From contig NZ_FOIU01000002.1 of the NCBI RefSeq assembly GCF_900111495.1, positions 186,001-250,000 of the forward strand: a stretch of 64,000 nucleotides of DNA, in the 5' to 3' direction. Below, in pieces: positions 44,174-52,889 of the stretch. The notes beneath the pieces are model-generated. The model saw nothing but the letters and a program-made list of their open reading frames with translations. It was not told where the DNA came from and did no database searches. The stretch is from Chryseobacterium wanjuense (GTDB lineage: Bacteria; Bacteroidota; Bacteroidia; Flavobacteriales; Weeksellaceae). A program made the position numbers and the translations under genes. Each line of letters begins with the position of its first letter. The first letter of the stretch is position 1.

Positions 44174-44905
44174 ATGACTCCATTTATAGCAGAAATAATC
44201 GGAACAATGCTTCTGATTTTATTAGGAAACGGTGTTGTGGCCAATGTTGTTTTAAAAGACACGAAAGGCAATAATTCTGGATGGATTGTGATTACAACAG
44301 CCTGGGCATTAGCGGTTTTCGTGGGTGTGACGGTTGCAGGACCTGTCAGTGGTGCTCATTTGAATCCGGCGGTAACATTAGGACTGGCGATTGCAGGAAA
44401 ATTTTCTTGGGATCTGGTTCCCACTTACATCGCAGCTCAGATGATTGGGGCAATGTTGGGTGCTTTTCTGGTTTGGCTTTTTAATAAAGATCATTTTGCC
44501 ATCACCGAAGATGAAAGCGCAAAACTGGCGTGTTTCAGCACCGGTCCGGCGATCAGAAAACCAATTTCTAATCTGATCAGTGAAACTATCGGAACTTTCG
44601 TGCTGGTCTTTGTGATTTTCTATTTTGCAGATCCAAGCCTTACTTTACAGCATGAACCGACGGCAAAAATAGGATTAGGAACAGTTGGAGCACTGCCTGT
44701 TACCTTCTTGGTTTGGGCGATTGGTTTGTCTTTGGGAGGAACCACAGGATATGCTATCAATCCGGCACGTGACTTAGGGCCAAGAATTATGCACGCAATC
44801 CTTCCGGTGAAAGGAAACAGTGATTGGAGCTATGCATGGATTCCCGTCGCAGGTCCCATTTTAGGAGCAACCATCGCAGCTTTATTGCATGGAGCTTTAA
44901 GTTAA
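44174..44905 (+). CDS. glpF: Glycerol facilitator (aquaglyceroporin)
   Basis: A 243-residue MIP-family channel with six spans and two half-helices. The two selectivity motifs are GAHLNPAVTLG and GYAINPARDLGPRI; the Asp after NPAR is typical of glycerol-conducting members rather than strict water channels. It passes glycerol over the inner membrane for glpK, 18 bases downstream of it. Confidence 0.93.
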   Translation: MTPFIAEIIGTMLLILLGNGVVANVVLKDTKGNNSGWIVITTAWALAVFVGVTVAGPVSGAHLNPAVTLGLAIAGKFSWDLVPTYIAAQMIGAMLGAFLVWLFNKDHFAITEDESAKLACFSTGPAIRKPISNLISETIGTFVLVFVIFYFADPSLTLQHEPTAKIGLGTVGALPVTFLVWAIGLSLGGTTGYAINPARDLGPRIMHAILPVKGNSDWSYAWIPVAGPILGATIAALLHGALS

Positions 44906-44923
44906 TCTCAGAAAGTTTACTCA

Positions 44924-45724
44924 ATGAAAAAAGTTATCATTTTTTGCCTGGTTGTACTAGGCACAGGGAATCTTTTTGCCCAGGAGAATATAGAAAATCA
45001 GGAAGACAGCAGACTTGATTTCACGGCAAATATTCAGAACAATCACCTTTGGAGAGGATTAATCATTACCGATAAACCTGTAGTGATGGGAAATCTTTCC
45101 TACGCTTTGGATAAAGATAAAAAATGGAAAGTCGGAATCTGGGGAGCATCAGCTTTAACGGATGATAAAGACGGAACGCATTATAAAGAAATCAATTATT
45201 ATGTACAATACTCGAATGGAAGATTGTATATCGGATTGTGGGATTTATTTAATTCCAGGAACATTAATACGGCAGTTGCTTCGGATGATATTTTCAATTA
45301 TTCCAACAGGAGAACCGCTCATATTATTGATTTAAGAACTAATTACACCTTCGGGCCTTCATTTCCTTTAAATATTGAAGCAGACATCATGCTTTACGGA
45401 GGTGCCAACGCGGGTGAAGTTGTTCTCGAACCTGATGGAAGTTATAAAAAGAATAAATATTCAACATATGTTCAGGCGAGCTATCCGGTGATAAAAAATA
45501 AAAAAGTGAATCTTGATGCTTTTGTCGGAGCAGGTTTTGCCTTAAATGACAAAACATTCCTGTATGGAAACGGAAAAAACAGTTTTGATATTGTAAATGT
45601 AGGCGTAAAAGCAAGCAAAACAATCAAAATCACCGAACATTACAGTCTGCCGGTTTCTATGATGGCCATGTGGAATCCTTCGAATAAGTTTGCAAGAATA
45701 CAGCTTGCAGCAACGGTATTTTAA
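44924..45724 (+). CDS. Outer-membrane beta-barrel protein in the glp operon
   Basis: A 266-residue exported protein. A signal peptide ends near residue 19 (GNLFAQ). The rest shows alternating strands with aromatic belts (FTANIQNNHLWRGLI, INYYVQYSNGRLYIGLW, FARIQLAATVF at the C-terminus ending in Phe), as expected of an outer-membrane barrel of ~12-14 strands. It follows glpF by 18 bases and precedes a terminator, so it is the fourth glp gene. A glycerol or glycerophosphodiester porin is inferred from position only. Confidence 0.8.
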   Translation: MKKVIIFCLVVLGTGNLFAQENIENQEDSRLDFTANIQNNHLWRGLIITDKPVVMGNLSYALDKDKKWKVGIWGASALTDDKDGTHYKEINYYVQYSNGRLYIGLWDLFNSRNINTAVASDDIFNYSNRRTAHIIDLRTNYTFGPSFPLNIEADIMLYGGANAGEVVLEPDGSYKKNKYSTYVQASYPVIKNKKVNLDAFVGAGFALNDKTFLYGNGKNSFDIVNVGVKASKTIKITEHYSLPVSMMAMWNPSNKFARIQLAATVF

Positions 45725-45756
45725 AAATTAAATTAAATAAATTGTTAGTTATTTGT

Positions 45757-45786
45757 AAACCATCTCTTTCTCGGGATGGTTTTGTT
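45757..45786 (+). terminator. Terminator of the glp operon
   Basis: AAACCATC / GATGGTTT stem with a 10-base loop and a T-rich tail, 33 bases after the barrel gene. Confidence 0.85.
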
Positions 45787-45923
45787 TTTAGGTGCTAAAG
45801 GTTAATTTCTATTTTGGCTGTTTGAAAATTTTATTAAATTAAAATCCCTTTATAAAAGAAATTTCCGTGATATTACGGTGTAATTTTTGCTGAGATATTT
45901 TTAATTTTGAGAAAATTTATAAT

Positions 45924-46337
45924 ATGAAAAAGATTTTAAGTGTACTTATTTTATGCATCAGTATTTTGTCTTTTGCACAAACGAAAGCTCCGTTTACCGG
46001 AAAGAGAGATTTTAATATCGAACAGGGGGCGAGCGGATCCGGAACTCCGGCGTATTATCTTGATGTAAAAAATAATGGGGATGTGCATTTCGGTTTCGTC
46101 CAGATCAATCAGGCAGACGGAACGGAAACAAAAGAAGAAATCAATGCAGGAAAGTACAATCCGACAGTGATGAAGGTACATTTTAAAACCTACAACGAAA
46201 CTTTTTATGTAAAATTTGATCAAGAAAAAATCTATCTGACCGATGAAAAAGGGAAAATTATGAAATCCGACGATTGCTGCCCTGTTTCCGAAATGGCGGA
46301 ACTCAACTGCAATTGTGAAGGCACATTATACCAATAA
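45924..46337 (+). CDS. Small exported protein with C-terminal cysteines
   Basis: A 137-residue protein, family not known to me. A signal peptide ends LSFAQ near residue 19. The mature part is beta-rich (YYLDVKNNGDVHFGFVQI, TFYVKFDQEKIYLTDEKG) and ends with DDCCPVSEMAELNCNCEG, where four Cys could form disulfides or bind metal. A TAATTTTG box lies 15 bases upstream but lacks a -33 partner. Its stop overlaps the next ATG by one base, so both proteins are co-translated. Confidence 0.7.
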   Translation: MKKILSVLILCISILSFAQTKAPFTGKRDFNIEQGASGSGTPAYYLDVKNNGDVHFGFVQINQADGTETKEEINAGKYNPTVMKVHFKTYNETFYVKFDQEKIYLTDEKGKIMKSDDCCPVSEMAELNCNCEGTLYQ

Positions 46338-47311
46338 TGAAAGTCTTCCCATTTTTATTTCTCTTCTTTATTTTCTCATGCTCGAAAAAAGAGAATCATC
46401 CTTACACCTTTTATTACTGGAAAACTAAGCTGGCTTTAGATGAAACTGAAAAAAAAGTTTTAAATAAAGCTTCGAGCCCGTATTTGTACACCCGCTTTTT
46501 TGACATTGACAAATCCGGCGGAAAATTTCAACCTGTCGGTGTGATTACCAAAGACAAAAGTTTTGAAATTCAGCAGCAAATAGTTCCTACGGTTTTCATT
46601 ACCAATCGCACCTTTCTTTATATCAGTAAAGAAGAAATTGCATTTTTGGCGAAAAATATTCATGAGCTGATTCAAAAGAAAGCTTCAGAATATCATTTGA
46701 AAATCAACAATGAAATTCAGATCGACTGCGACTGGACAGCCGGAACCCGCGATGATTATTTTAAATTTTTAAAAGAATTAAAGAAAATTTCGGGAAAAGA
46801 AATTACCTGTACGCTTCGTCTCCATCAGGTAAAAGATAAAAATCTGACCGGAATTCCGCCAGTGGAAAAAGTCTATCTGATGTGCTATTCTACTTCTTCA
46901 CCGCTTGAAAATTCGGATAAAAACTCTATTCTTGATGTGAATATTCTGAAAAGTTATTTGTCAAAAATTGATGAATATCCGATTAAAAAAATTGAAGTTG
47001 CCCTTCCGATTTACTCTTGGGGAATTGTTACCAATTATTTAGGAAAACATAAGCTCATCAATGCGTTGTCTGAAAAAGACCTGGAAAATCCCAATTTTAA
47101 AAGAATTTCACAACATGAAATTGAAATTCAGAAAGACGGTTTCTACTTTGGAAACTATCTGAATAAAGGTTTCAGGATAAAAGTAGAGGAAATTTCTGAT
47201 CAGCAGCTTCAGGATGTTGTTGACTTTCTGGAGAAAAAAATAAACCATTTTAATATCATTTATTATCAATTAGATAGTAAATTTGTTATAGGACAGAATT
47301 TTAATTTTTAG
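46337..47311 (+). CDS. Lipoprotein with possible TIM-barrel-like fold
   Basis: A 324-residue protein. The N-terminus is a lipoprotein signal (FLFFIFSC, Cys15). IQIDCDWTAGTRDDYFKFLK, ITCTLRLHQV and VYLMCYSTS recall the strands of DUF3142-like or glycosidase-like barrels, where a conserved D-x-D segment sits at a strand end; this likeness is from memory and unproved. Later IKKIEVALPIYSWGIV supports a barrel strand. It is coupled by a one-base overlap to the small exported protein upstream. Confidence 0.65.
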   Translation: MKVFPFLFLFFIFSCSKKENHPYTFYYWKTKLALDETEKKVLNKASSPYLYTRFFDIDKSGGKFQPVGVITKDKSFEIQQQIVPTVFITNRTFLYISKEEIAFLAKNIHELIQKKASEYHLKINNEIQIDCDWTAGTRDDYFKFLKELKKISGKEITCTLRLHQVKDKNLTGIPPVEKVYLMCYSTSSPLENSDKNSILDVNILKSYLSKIDEYPIKKIEVALPIYSWGIVTNYLGKHKLINALSEKDLENPNFKRISQHEIEIQKDGFYFGNYLNKGFRIKVEEISDQQLQDVVDFLEKKINHFNIIYYQLDSKFVIGQNFNF

Positions 47312-47347
47312 TTAATTTTCGAATAAGTCCCCATTAAAAACACAACG

Positions 47348-47464
47348 CCACTTCGAGTAGATTTTTGGAAAAAATTGTATCGAGAAGTTATTATTTATTG
47401 AAAAAGTTCTCGATACAAAATTCTTTTTCACTTTGCTACCAATAATTTTTACTCGAACTGACGA
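47348..47464. repeat. Nested palindromic intergenic element
   Basis: A perfect 12-bp inner pair TTGTATCGAGAA (47375-47386) / TTCTCGATACAA (47407-47418) sits inside an outer perfect pair TTCGAGTA (47352-47359) / TACTCGAA (47450-47457). Both arms share a CGAG core. The layout is like REP- or MITE-type elements, which recur in intergenic regions of such genomes. Only one copy was noticed in this window. Confidence 0.65.
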
Positions 47465-47517
47465 AAAGAATTAGGATTAATTAAAAAATTATAAACTAAA
47501 AAAACACCAACCATACA

Positions 47518-50223
47518 ATGAAAAAGTACTTCCTTTCACTCGCCGTTCTATCCCTTTTTTATACCAAATCCAATGCCTGTGCATGGTCTGATCCGGATTA
47601 TGAGTATTTCAATTTATTTACCCAAAGCATTATCAAGGATAAATCTTACCTGCCATTTCTCCATAGCTATTCGACAAGATTTTATTCTGATTTCAAACCC
47701 AACCAGATTCCGGATGAAAATATCGATTCGTGGAAGAAATTTTTCAATAATCAATTAAGTTATTCTGAAACGGATTATCTGGTGAACAAAATGAACATCA
47801 ATGATCTCAATGAACTGAAGAAAGGAAATCCGAACAATGCATTATTAAAAAAACTGGGTGCCGGTTTTTATCAAAAATACCGTGAAGCCATTGATTATCT
47901 TATTGAGGCAAAATACCTTGAGCCTTACATGAAGATCAATTATGTTGAAAGCCCGGATTCATTTTATTACAGAGAAAATAACACCGATAAAAATGCCACA
48001 AATCTTGATTATAATAAAACGATTTCAGCATTAACATCTTTATACAACGCCGCCAAGAACCCTGAAATCAAGCAACGATACGGTTATCAGCTGGTGCGTT
48101 TCAATCATTATACAAGAAATTATGATGCGGCTGTTCAGGCTTTCAAAACATACGTCGCACCCATCAGATTAAAAGGTGCTCCCTACCTCATGGCTCTCGA
48201 TCAGCTTGCCGGCGCACAGCGTGGTTTGGGGATGAACAGTGAGGCCAACTGGAACTTTTTCCAGGTTTTCAAAGACAGCAAAAGCCGTAAAGAATCAGCT
48301 TTTGTATCGATGAAACTTTCGGATACCGCTTCTTTTAATAATATTTTAAAAAGAGCCGGAACGAACGACGAAAAAGATATGGCTTATTTTCTTTTGGGCT
48401 ACGAAGATTTCAACAACCCGATTCCGACTATGGAAAAAATGTTTGAGATCAATCCTGACTCCGAGATTCTGAAAGTAATGGCAGTGAGAAGCATTAATGA
48501 ACTGGAAAGAAGCTATCTTCCGATCTATTATTACAATAACGATGATCATAATTCGACAGCTCAAACCAACAACAGTAATAAAAATTCTGATCAAAATAAA
48601 ACCCAGACTGCCGCCGAACCGAAAAAAGAACTTTCTTTCTGGCAAAAGATTGTAAGATTCTTTAAAAACCTTTTTGGTGGCTCGAAAGATAAAAACTCCC
48701 CCGAAGGCAAAGCCGATCAAAGTGATGATGAATTGCTGGACAATCCGAACAGGATTCCTGTTTTTACCCAAAACAATTATTATTACGACGAAAAAACAAA
48801 GGATTTTCTGGATGATCTGGAAAAATTTACCTCTAAAACAAAAGAAAAATCTAAAGACGAATATTGGCAGATCGCAGACGCTTACCTTAAATTTTTGAAA
48901 AAAGATTATAAAGGGAGCACAGAAATTTTAGAAGACATTAAAACAACCAACCCGGAATATCTGGAAGAGATCAAGAGAATGAAAGTTCTGAATGATATCG
49001 TTTCCCAGCCAAAAATTGATGCCGAGTACGAAGATCATCTCATGAAAGACTACGCCGAATATTTTGTGGATAAACCGGAACCTAAAAAAGACAGTACCGA
49101 AACGAATGAATATGATTATTACGGTGAAGTTCCGTCTACGAAAGATTTTCTGAAAGATGTTTTGGCCAACCGTTATTTCCTTCAGGGCGAGGATGGAAAA
49201 TCTTTTTTAATGAATAATAAACTTTCTGATCTTCAATACAATCCAAACTCCAGCCTGGTGAAAAGTGTGGAAGATTTTTATAGAAAGCCTAATAAAACCC
49301 AGTTTGAGCAGCAGATTATCGCCAAAAACATTAATGATGTCGGAAATATTGATGCCTTCTTTGCCGTAATCTACGGTGACAGAGCCATGAGACAGGCAGA
49401 TTTTGAAAAAGCTAAATCGTATTACGCAAAAGCTCAAAACTTCTCAGGAATACCAAGAACAGAATGGAACTATGACGAGAAAAAAGCAACTCCGCTTCAG
49501 TATGCTGCTACCAGCTATAATGGTTTCAGCAATATTTCCGATCTGGTTTTCGGGCACAATGTCTGGGAAAGCTACCAAAGTACCCCGGATGAAAGCATGG
49601 AAAAAGAAGATTATTCTGCGTTTCCGTTTATCAAGCCAACGATGAATAAACTGGAATTGGCGGAAGCTTTAATTCAACTAAAAAAAATCGGAGCCGGTAA
49701 AGATGAAAAGTCGGCAACAGCCAATCAGCTTATTGGAAATCTACTGTATAATACTTCGATCTTAGGATATTACAGAGAGCTGTTTGTGATGGATATAGAC
49801 AATACCAACGGCGGAAAATATGATTTCTGGAGTACGGACAAAAAAAATCCTTATCAATATTATTATAAAAATTTCCTCGACAGGTCTTATATCGAACCGG
49901 ATAATTTTGATCTTGCCATTAATTATTATAAAAAAGCTTTGGATCTTTCAATGAGTAAAGAACAAAAAGCACGGGTTCTTTTCCAGATGGCCAGCGCCGA
50001 GCAAGGAAAATATTATCAGTACGAAGCCAAAAACCCTTCAAAAGTTGATTATTCGGATCCGAAATGGAGTGAGAAAAGTGATGCTTACCAAAAACAATTG
50101 GATCAGATTAAAAATCAAAAATACAGAACCTATTTTGCTATGCTGAAAACCCAGTATGCAGAGACAGAAACAGCGAAAAATCTTATGGGAAGCTGTTCTT
50201 ACTTCAGTTACTTTATGAAATAA
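47518..50223 (+). CDS. Large exported protein of unknown function with helical repeats
   Basis: A 901-residue protein. A signal peptide ends near residue 20 (TKSNA-CAW). Much of the chain looks like tetratricopeptide-type helix pairs (YDAAVQAFKTYVAPI, ADFEKAKSYYAKAQNF, FDLAINYYKKALDL), suited to protein-protein contacts. Residues ~340-410 form an Asn/Ser/Lys-rich linker containing a short amphipathic, aromatic stretch (SFWQKIVRFFKNLFGG). The gene stands alone, ends at a strong terminator and has no close match I can name. It is probably periplasmic or surface-exposed. Confidence 0.75.
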   Translation: MKKYFLSLAVLSLFYTKSNACAWSDPDYEYFNLFTQSIIKDKSYLPFLHSYSTRFYSDFKPNQIPDENIDSWKKFFNNQLSYSETDYLVNKMNINDLNELKKGNPNNALLKKLGAGFYQKYREAIDYLIEAKYLEPYMKINYVESPDSFYYRENNTDKNATNLDYNKTISALTSLYNAAKNPEIKQRYGYQLVRFNHYTRNYDAAVQAFKTYVAPIRLKGAPYLMALDQLAGAQRGLGMNSEANWNFFQVFKDSKSRKESAFVSMKLSDTASFNNILKRAGTNDEKDMAYFLLGYEDFNNPIPTMEKMFEINPDSEILKVMAVRSINELERSYLPIYYYNNDDHNSTAQTNNSNKNSDQNKTQTAAEPKKELSFWQKIVRFFKNLFGGSKDKNSPEGKADQSDDELLDNPNRIPVFTQNNYYYDEKTKDFLDDLEKFTSKTKEKSKDEYWQIADAYLKFLKKDYKGSTEILEDIKTTNPEYLEEIKRMKVLNDIVSQPKIDAEYEDHLMKDYAEYFVDKPEPKKDSTETNEYDYYGEVPSTKDFLKDVLANRYFLQGEDGKSFLMNNKLSDLQYNPNSSLVKSVEDFYRKPNKTQFEQQIIAKNINDVGNIDAFFAVIYGDRAMRQADFEKAKSYYAKAQNFSGIPRTEWNYDEKKATPLQYAATSYNGFSNISDLVFGHNVWESYQSTPDESMEKEDYSAFPFIKPTMNKLELAEALIQLKKIGAGKDEKSATANQLIGNLLYNTSILGYYRELFVMDIDNTNGGKYDFWSTDKKNPYQYYYKNFLDRSYIEPDNFDLAINYYKKALDLSMSKEQKARVLFQMASAEQGKYYQYEAKNPSKVDYSDPKWSEKSDAYQKQLDQIKNQKYRTYFAMLKTQYAETETAKNLMGSCSYFSYFMK

Positions 50224-50232
50224 TTTTAAAAT

Positions 50233-50262
50233 AAAAAAGGAATCAATGTGATTCCTTTTTTT
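50233..50262. terminator. Bidirectional terminator overlapping a stop codon
   Basis: AAAAAGGAATCA / TGATTCCTTTTT stem with T-runs on both sides. It contains the stop codon of the minus-strand iron-permease-type gene, so coding and terminator sequence overlap. Confidence 0.85.
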
Positions 50263-50737
50263 GTTGTCTCAGCCATTCTTCATGCTTTCTTTTGAAGCTT
50301 TCGTGTTTCGAATTTTGATTTCTCTTTGCAGCATCGATAGAATGTGAAGAATGTATATCCGTATCTTCTTCGGCAAAATCAGCAAGTTTTTCATAATAGC
50401 AATGCAGCTGGTCGAGTTCTTTTTCCGTCAGGTCTTCTATGTCTACAATTCTGTTACTGGCTTTTTCGTTGGCGGCAATGAGTTCATTTAATTTTATCTG
50501 AATGGCTTTAGAATCTTTGTTCTGAGCCTTCTGAATAAGAAAAACCATCAAAAAAGTGATGATGGTTGTTCCCGTATTAATGATAAGCTGCCACGTTTCA
50601 GAATAATCAAAAATAGGTCCTGTAAGCGCCCATGCTACGACAATGGTTGTAGCCCCGAAAAATGCGTAAGAGCTTCCGGTAAATTTTGTTCCCCAGTCTG
50701 AAAATTTTTCGAAAATACTTTTAGTTGATTTATCCAT
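50243..50737 (-). CDS. Low-affinity iron permease family protein
   Basis: A 164-residue protein matching the low-affinity iron permease family: a short N-terminal FEKFSDWGTKFTGSSYAFF, two membrane spans (about 22-41 and 50-69) with WALTGPIFDYSETWQLIINT between them, then QKAQNKDSKAIQIKLNELIA. The C-terminal half is soluble and charged, with several His/Lys residues. Iron transport is shown for fungal relatives only; the bacterial role is not settled. The gene stands alone, and its last codons form part of the terminator. Confidence 0.8.
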   Translation of the reverse strand: MDKSTKSIFEKFSDWGTKFTGSSYAFFGATTIVVAWALTGPIFDYSETWQLIINTGTTIITFLMVFLIQKAQNKDSKAIQIKLNELIAANEKASNRIVDIEDLTEKELDQLHCYYEKLADFAEEDTDIHSSHSIDAAKRNQNSKHESFKRKHEEWLRQQKKESH

Positions 50738-50767
50738 TTTATCAGTTTTTTATACAACAAATTAAGC

Positions 50768-50796
50768 AAAAACTCCGCCGAAATAGGCAGAGTTTT
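50768..50796 (-). terminator. Probable terminator of the GLPGLI gene
   Basis: AAAACTC-N-GCC / GGC-N-GAGTTTT stem with one mismatch, 28 bases past the stop, with a modest U-run. Confidence 0.6.
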
Positions 50797-50824
50797 AAGG
50801 TTTTAATTAATTGATTATTGTATT

Positions 50825-51649
50825 TTAATATTTTATGGCCTTGTCCAGCTCAATCGGATTATTGATTTTTCTGAGCATCTCCTGAAGTTTTTTGCTCAGG
50901 TCATTAAACTGCTCTATGTTGGTAATTTTCGTTCCCATCACAAACATTTGTCCCTGCATATTTTCCTTAAAATTATTTCTCATATTCGCCAGCGGATCAT
51001 TGAAAAACTCTTTCTTTTTCTTTTGCCTGATTTTCTCGGAAATTTCCAGAGGTTTTCTTCCATAGAAAGATTCAACAATTCCGGAAGTGTCGTAAGTTTC
51101 TTTTAATTTTCTGTTTTTTACCAATGTGAAAATGAAATTGGATTTCGAATCCTGCAGCTCAAAGATCAATCCCGGCAAACCATTGAATTTGTAAGGACCT
51201 TCCGAGATATTAATATCTTTATTAAACCACGCCGTCCACTTTCTACCTCCAAAATCTGCCGTTGCTTTTTGTAAAGTGTAGTCCCCCATTTTTTTAGTTT
51301 CATCGGATAATTTCCAATTGATTTTATCTTCTGTCGTGTAGGTGAACATATCGAAATTGATCAGTTCATAATTCTTGTTTTTAAAAGAATTTCGCTCACG
51401 TTTCAAAGTCGGAAATTCACCACCGTATTGATTTTCGTAGTTTCCATGTACTTTATTGATGGAATCTGACTCAAGATAATAGTATTCATAAAACTTCACA
51501 TCTTTTGGATTGACATCCAGTACAAAGTTTAGTTTATCAAGCTGCGTCTGCGTTGAATCTCTTTTAAATTGAAGCTCATAAATAAATCGGTTCGTCTGTG
51601 CATTAAAACAGAAACTCATCAATACCATTATTAATAGAATTCTTTTCAT
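50825..51649 (-). CDS. GLPGLI-family exported protein
   Basis: A 274-residue protein with the family's name motif in YKFNGLPGLIFELQD. A signal peptide (to FCFNAQ) follows the chosen start MKRILLIMVL; an upstream in-frame ATG would add 22 residues but lies within or before the promoter, so it is rejected. The mature part is beta-rich, typical of these Bacteroidota proteins, many of which lie near TonB receptors. The function of the family is not known to me. The gene is monocistronic. Confidence 0.85.
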   Translation of the reverse strand: MKRILLIMVLMSFCFNAQTNRFIYELQFKRDSTQTQLDKLNFVLDVNPKDVKFYEYYYLESDSINKVHGNYENQYGGEFPTLKRERNSFKNKNYELINFDMFTYTTEDKINWKLSDETKKMGDYTLQKATADFGGRKWTAWFNKDINISEGPYKFNGLPGLIFELQDSKSNFIFTLVKNRKLKETYDTSGIVESFYGRKPLEISEKIRQKKKKEFFNDPLANMRNNFKENMQGQMFVMGTKITNIEQFNDLSKKLQEMLRKINNPIELDKAIKY

Positions 51650-51663
51650 AGTAATATTTTTTA

Positions 51664-51693
51664 CAAATATATAAAATAAATAGAACCTTGCAA
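51664..51693 (-). promoter_or_regulatory. Promoter of the GLPGLI gene
   Basis: TTG-N19-TATATTTG on the minus strand, both boxes perfect and spacing ideal. The start would be only a few bases before the ATG at 51649. Confidence 0.75.
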
Positions 51694-51815
51694 TACATAA
51701 TAGTATTAATTTCAAACAACTTTAAATAAAATAATTTTACATCTTTTTTTTGAAAACTTATATCTCATTTTTTTGAATTAATTTTAAAAAACTTTAATCA
51801 TAAAAATTTATTATC

Positions 51816-52826
51816 ATGAAAACACCAATTTCAAATGAAGAATTTTATGCCGGCTTACAGGAACTTCCACAACCTAAGTACCCTTTTCCGGATTTTATAC
51901 ATCCCGATTTCCAGAAACAACGGGAAGAATATTACGAAATGATCGATAAAGATTATTTTTTTCATAGTGAGATGGCTCGCCAAAAACACAAACAGCATAA
52001 TTTGGTCGATATTGCATCACGAGGCTGTCCATTTTTAAAAACATTGGCTGAGCTGCGACCTTTAGCCTGCTATGCAGCCAATGGAGCAATGATGGATGAT
52101 TATCTGGATCTCTGTACTCCTGATGAAATGGACAAGATAAATAACCGTATTATTGCAATCCTCACAGGAGAAGAACCCAATGAACCTACCGAAAATGGTA
52201 TATTTTATCAGTTTTGGACTTTGAGACAGTATACCATTACACGTGAAATGCCCGATCGATTATATCAAAAATTCTTGCAGGCGATATTTGGGATTCTTAC
52301 TGGATATTCACATGAAAGAGCATACTACAGGGCAAATGCAATTCCTCCACTGTCCATTTATTTAATAATCAGGAACAATACAAGCGGCGCTCTGCCTTTT
52401 TGCAAATATGTCGCTATGCAAAAAGATTACCGCCTTTTACCCGATGAAATATTAGAAGATCCTTATATTCTGCGTTTACATACACTTTGCTCTCTGATGA
52501 TCGGTATCCATAATGATATTATCTCTTTACCCAAAGAACTTCACCGGGAAGGAGATACCATGAATCTTGTAAAAGTTCTCCAACAAGAAAATAAAATCAC
52601 TTTAAAAGAAGCATATATGGATGCACTTGAGCTTCATGACAGCTATCTGAATGAATTTTTATTATTACACGAAAATTTACCTCAATTTGGAAAATGGCAA
52701 GATATGACATATAATTATGTACAAGATTTAGGAATCATGGTAGCAGGAGTTTTTGCATGGCATACAAATGATACCTCACGCTATGTGAATGGCGGATATG
52801 TGGAAGGGGAATATAAACCTACATAA
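51816..52826 (+). CDS. Class I terpene synthase
   Basis: A 336-residue cytosolic enzyme of the bacterial terpene cyclase family. The aspartate-rich motif DDYLD is at 94-98, the NSE triad NDIISLPKE at 233-241, an Arg at 186 fits the pyrophosphate sensor ~46 residues before the NSE motif, and the closing SRY is at ~323-325. All magnesium and diphosphate ligands are thus in place. Substrate size (C10, C15 or C20) cannot be read; diterpene cyclases are known from Chryseobacterium. No prenyl synthase, P450 or methyltransferase is adjacent, so it is an orphan biosynthetic gene. Confidence 0.9.
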   Translation: MKTPISNEEFYAGLQELPQPKYPFPDFIHPDFQKQREEYYEMIDKDYFFHSEMARQKHKQHNLVDIASRGCPFLKTLAELRPLACYAANGAMMDDYLDLCTPDEMDKINNRIIAILTGEEPNEPTENGIFYQFWTLRQYTITREMPDRLYQKFLQAIFGILTGYSHERAYYRANAIPPLSIYLIIRNNTSGALPFCKYVAMQKDYRLLPDEILEDPYILRLHTLCSLMIGIHNDIISLPKELHREGDTMNLVKVLQQENKITLKEAYMDALELHDSYLNEFLLLHENLPQFGKWQDMTYNYVQDLGIMVAGVFAWHTNDTSRYVNGGYVEGEYKPT

Positions 52827-52840
52827 TCTTTTGGAAAATA

Positions 52841-52868
52841 AAAAAAGGAATCGCAATGATTCCTTTTT
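52841..52868. terminator. Bidirectional terminator between terpene synthase and carbonic anhydrase genes
   Basis: AAAAAGGAATC / GATTCCTTTTT stem with a 5-base loop and T-runs on both sides. The stem core is the same as in the terminator at 50233-50262. Confidence 0.85.
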
Positions 52869-52889
52869 CTCTTAATTATTTATATTGTT

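Noticed and set aside
51650..51715. 22-residue N-terminal extension of the GLPGLI protein
   Set aside because: It would add a second hydrophobic stretch before a good signal peptide and includes an exact promoter match.
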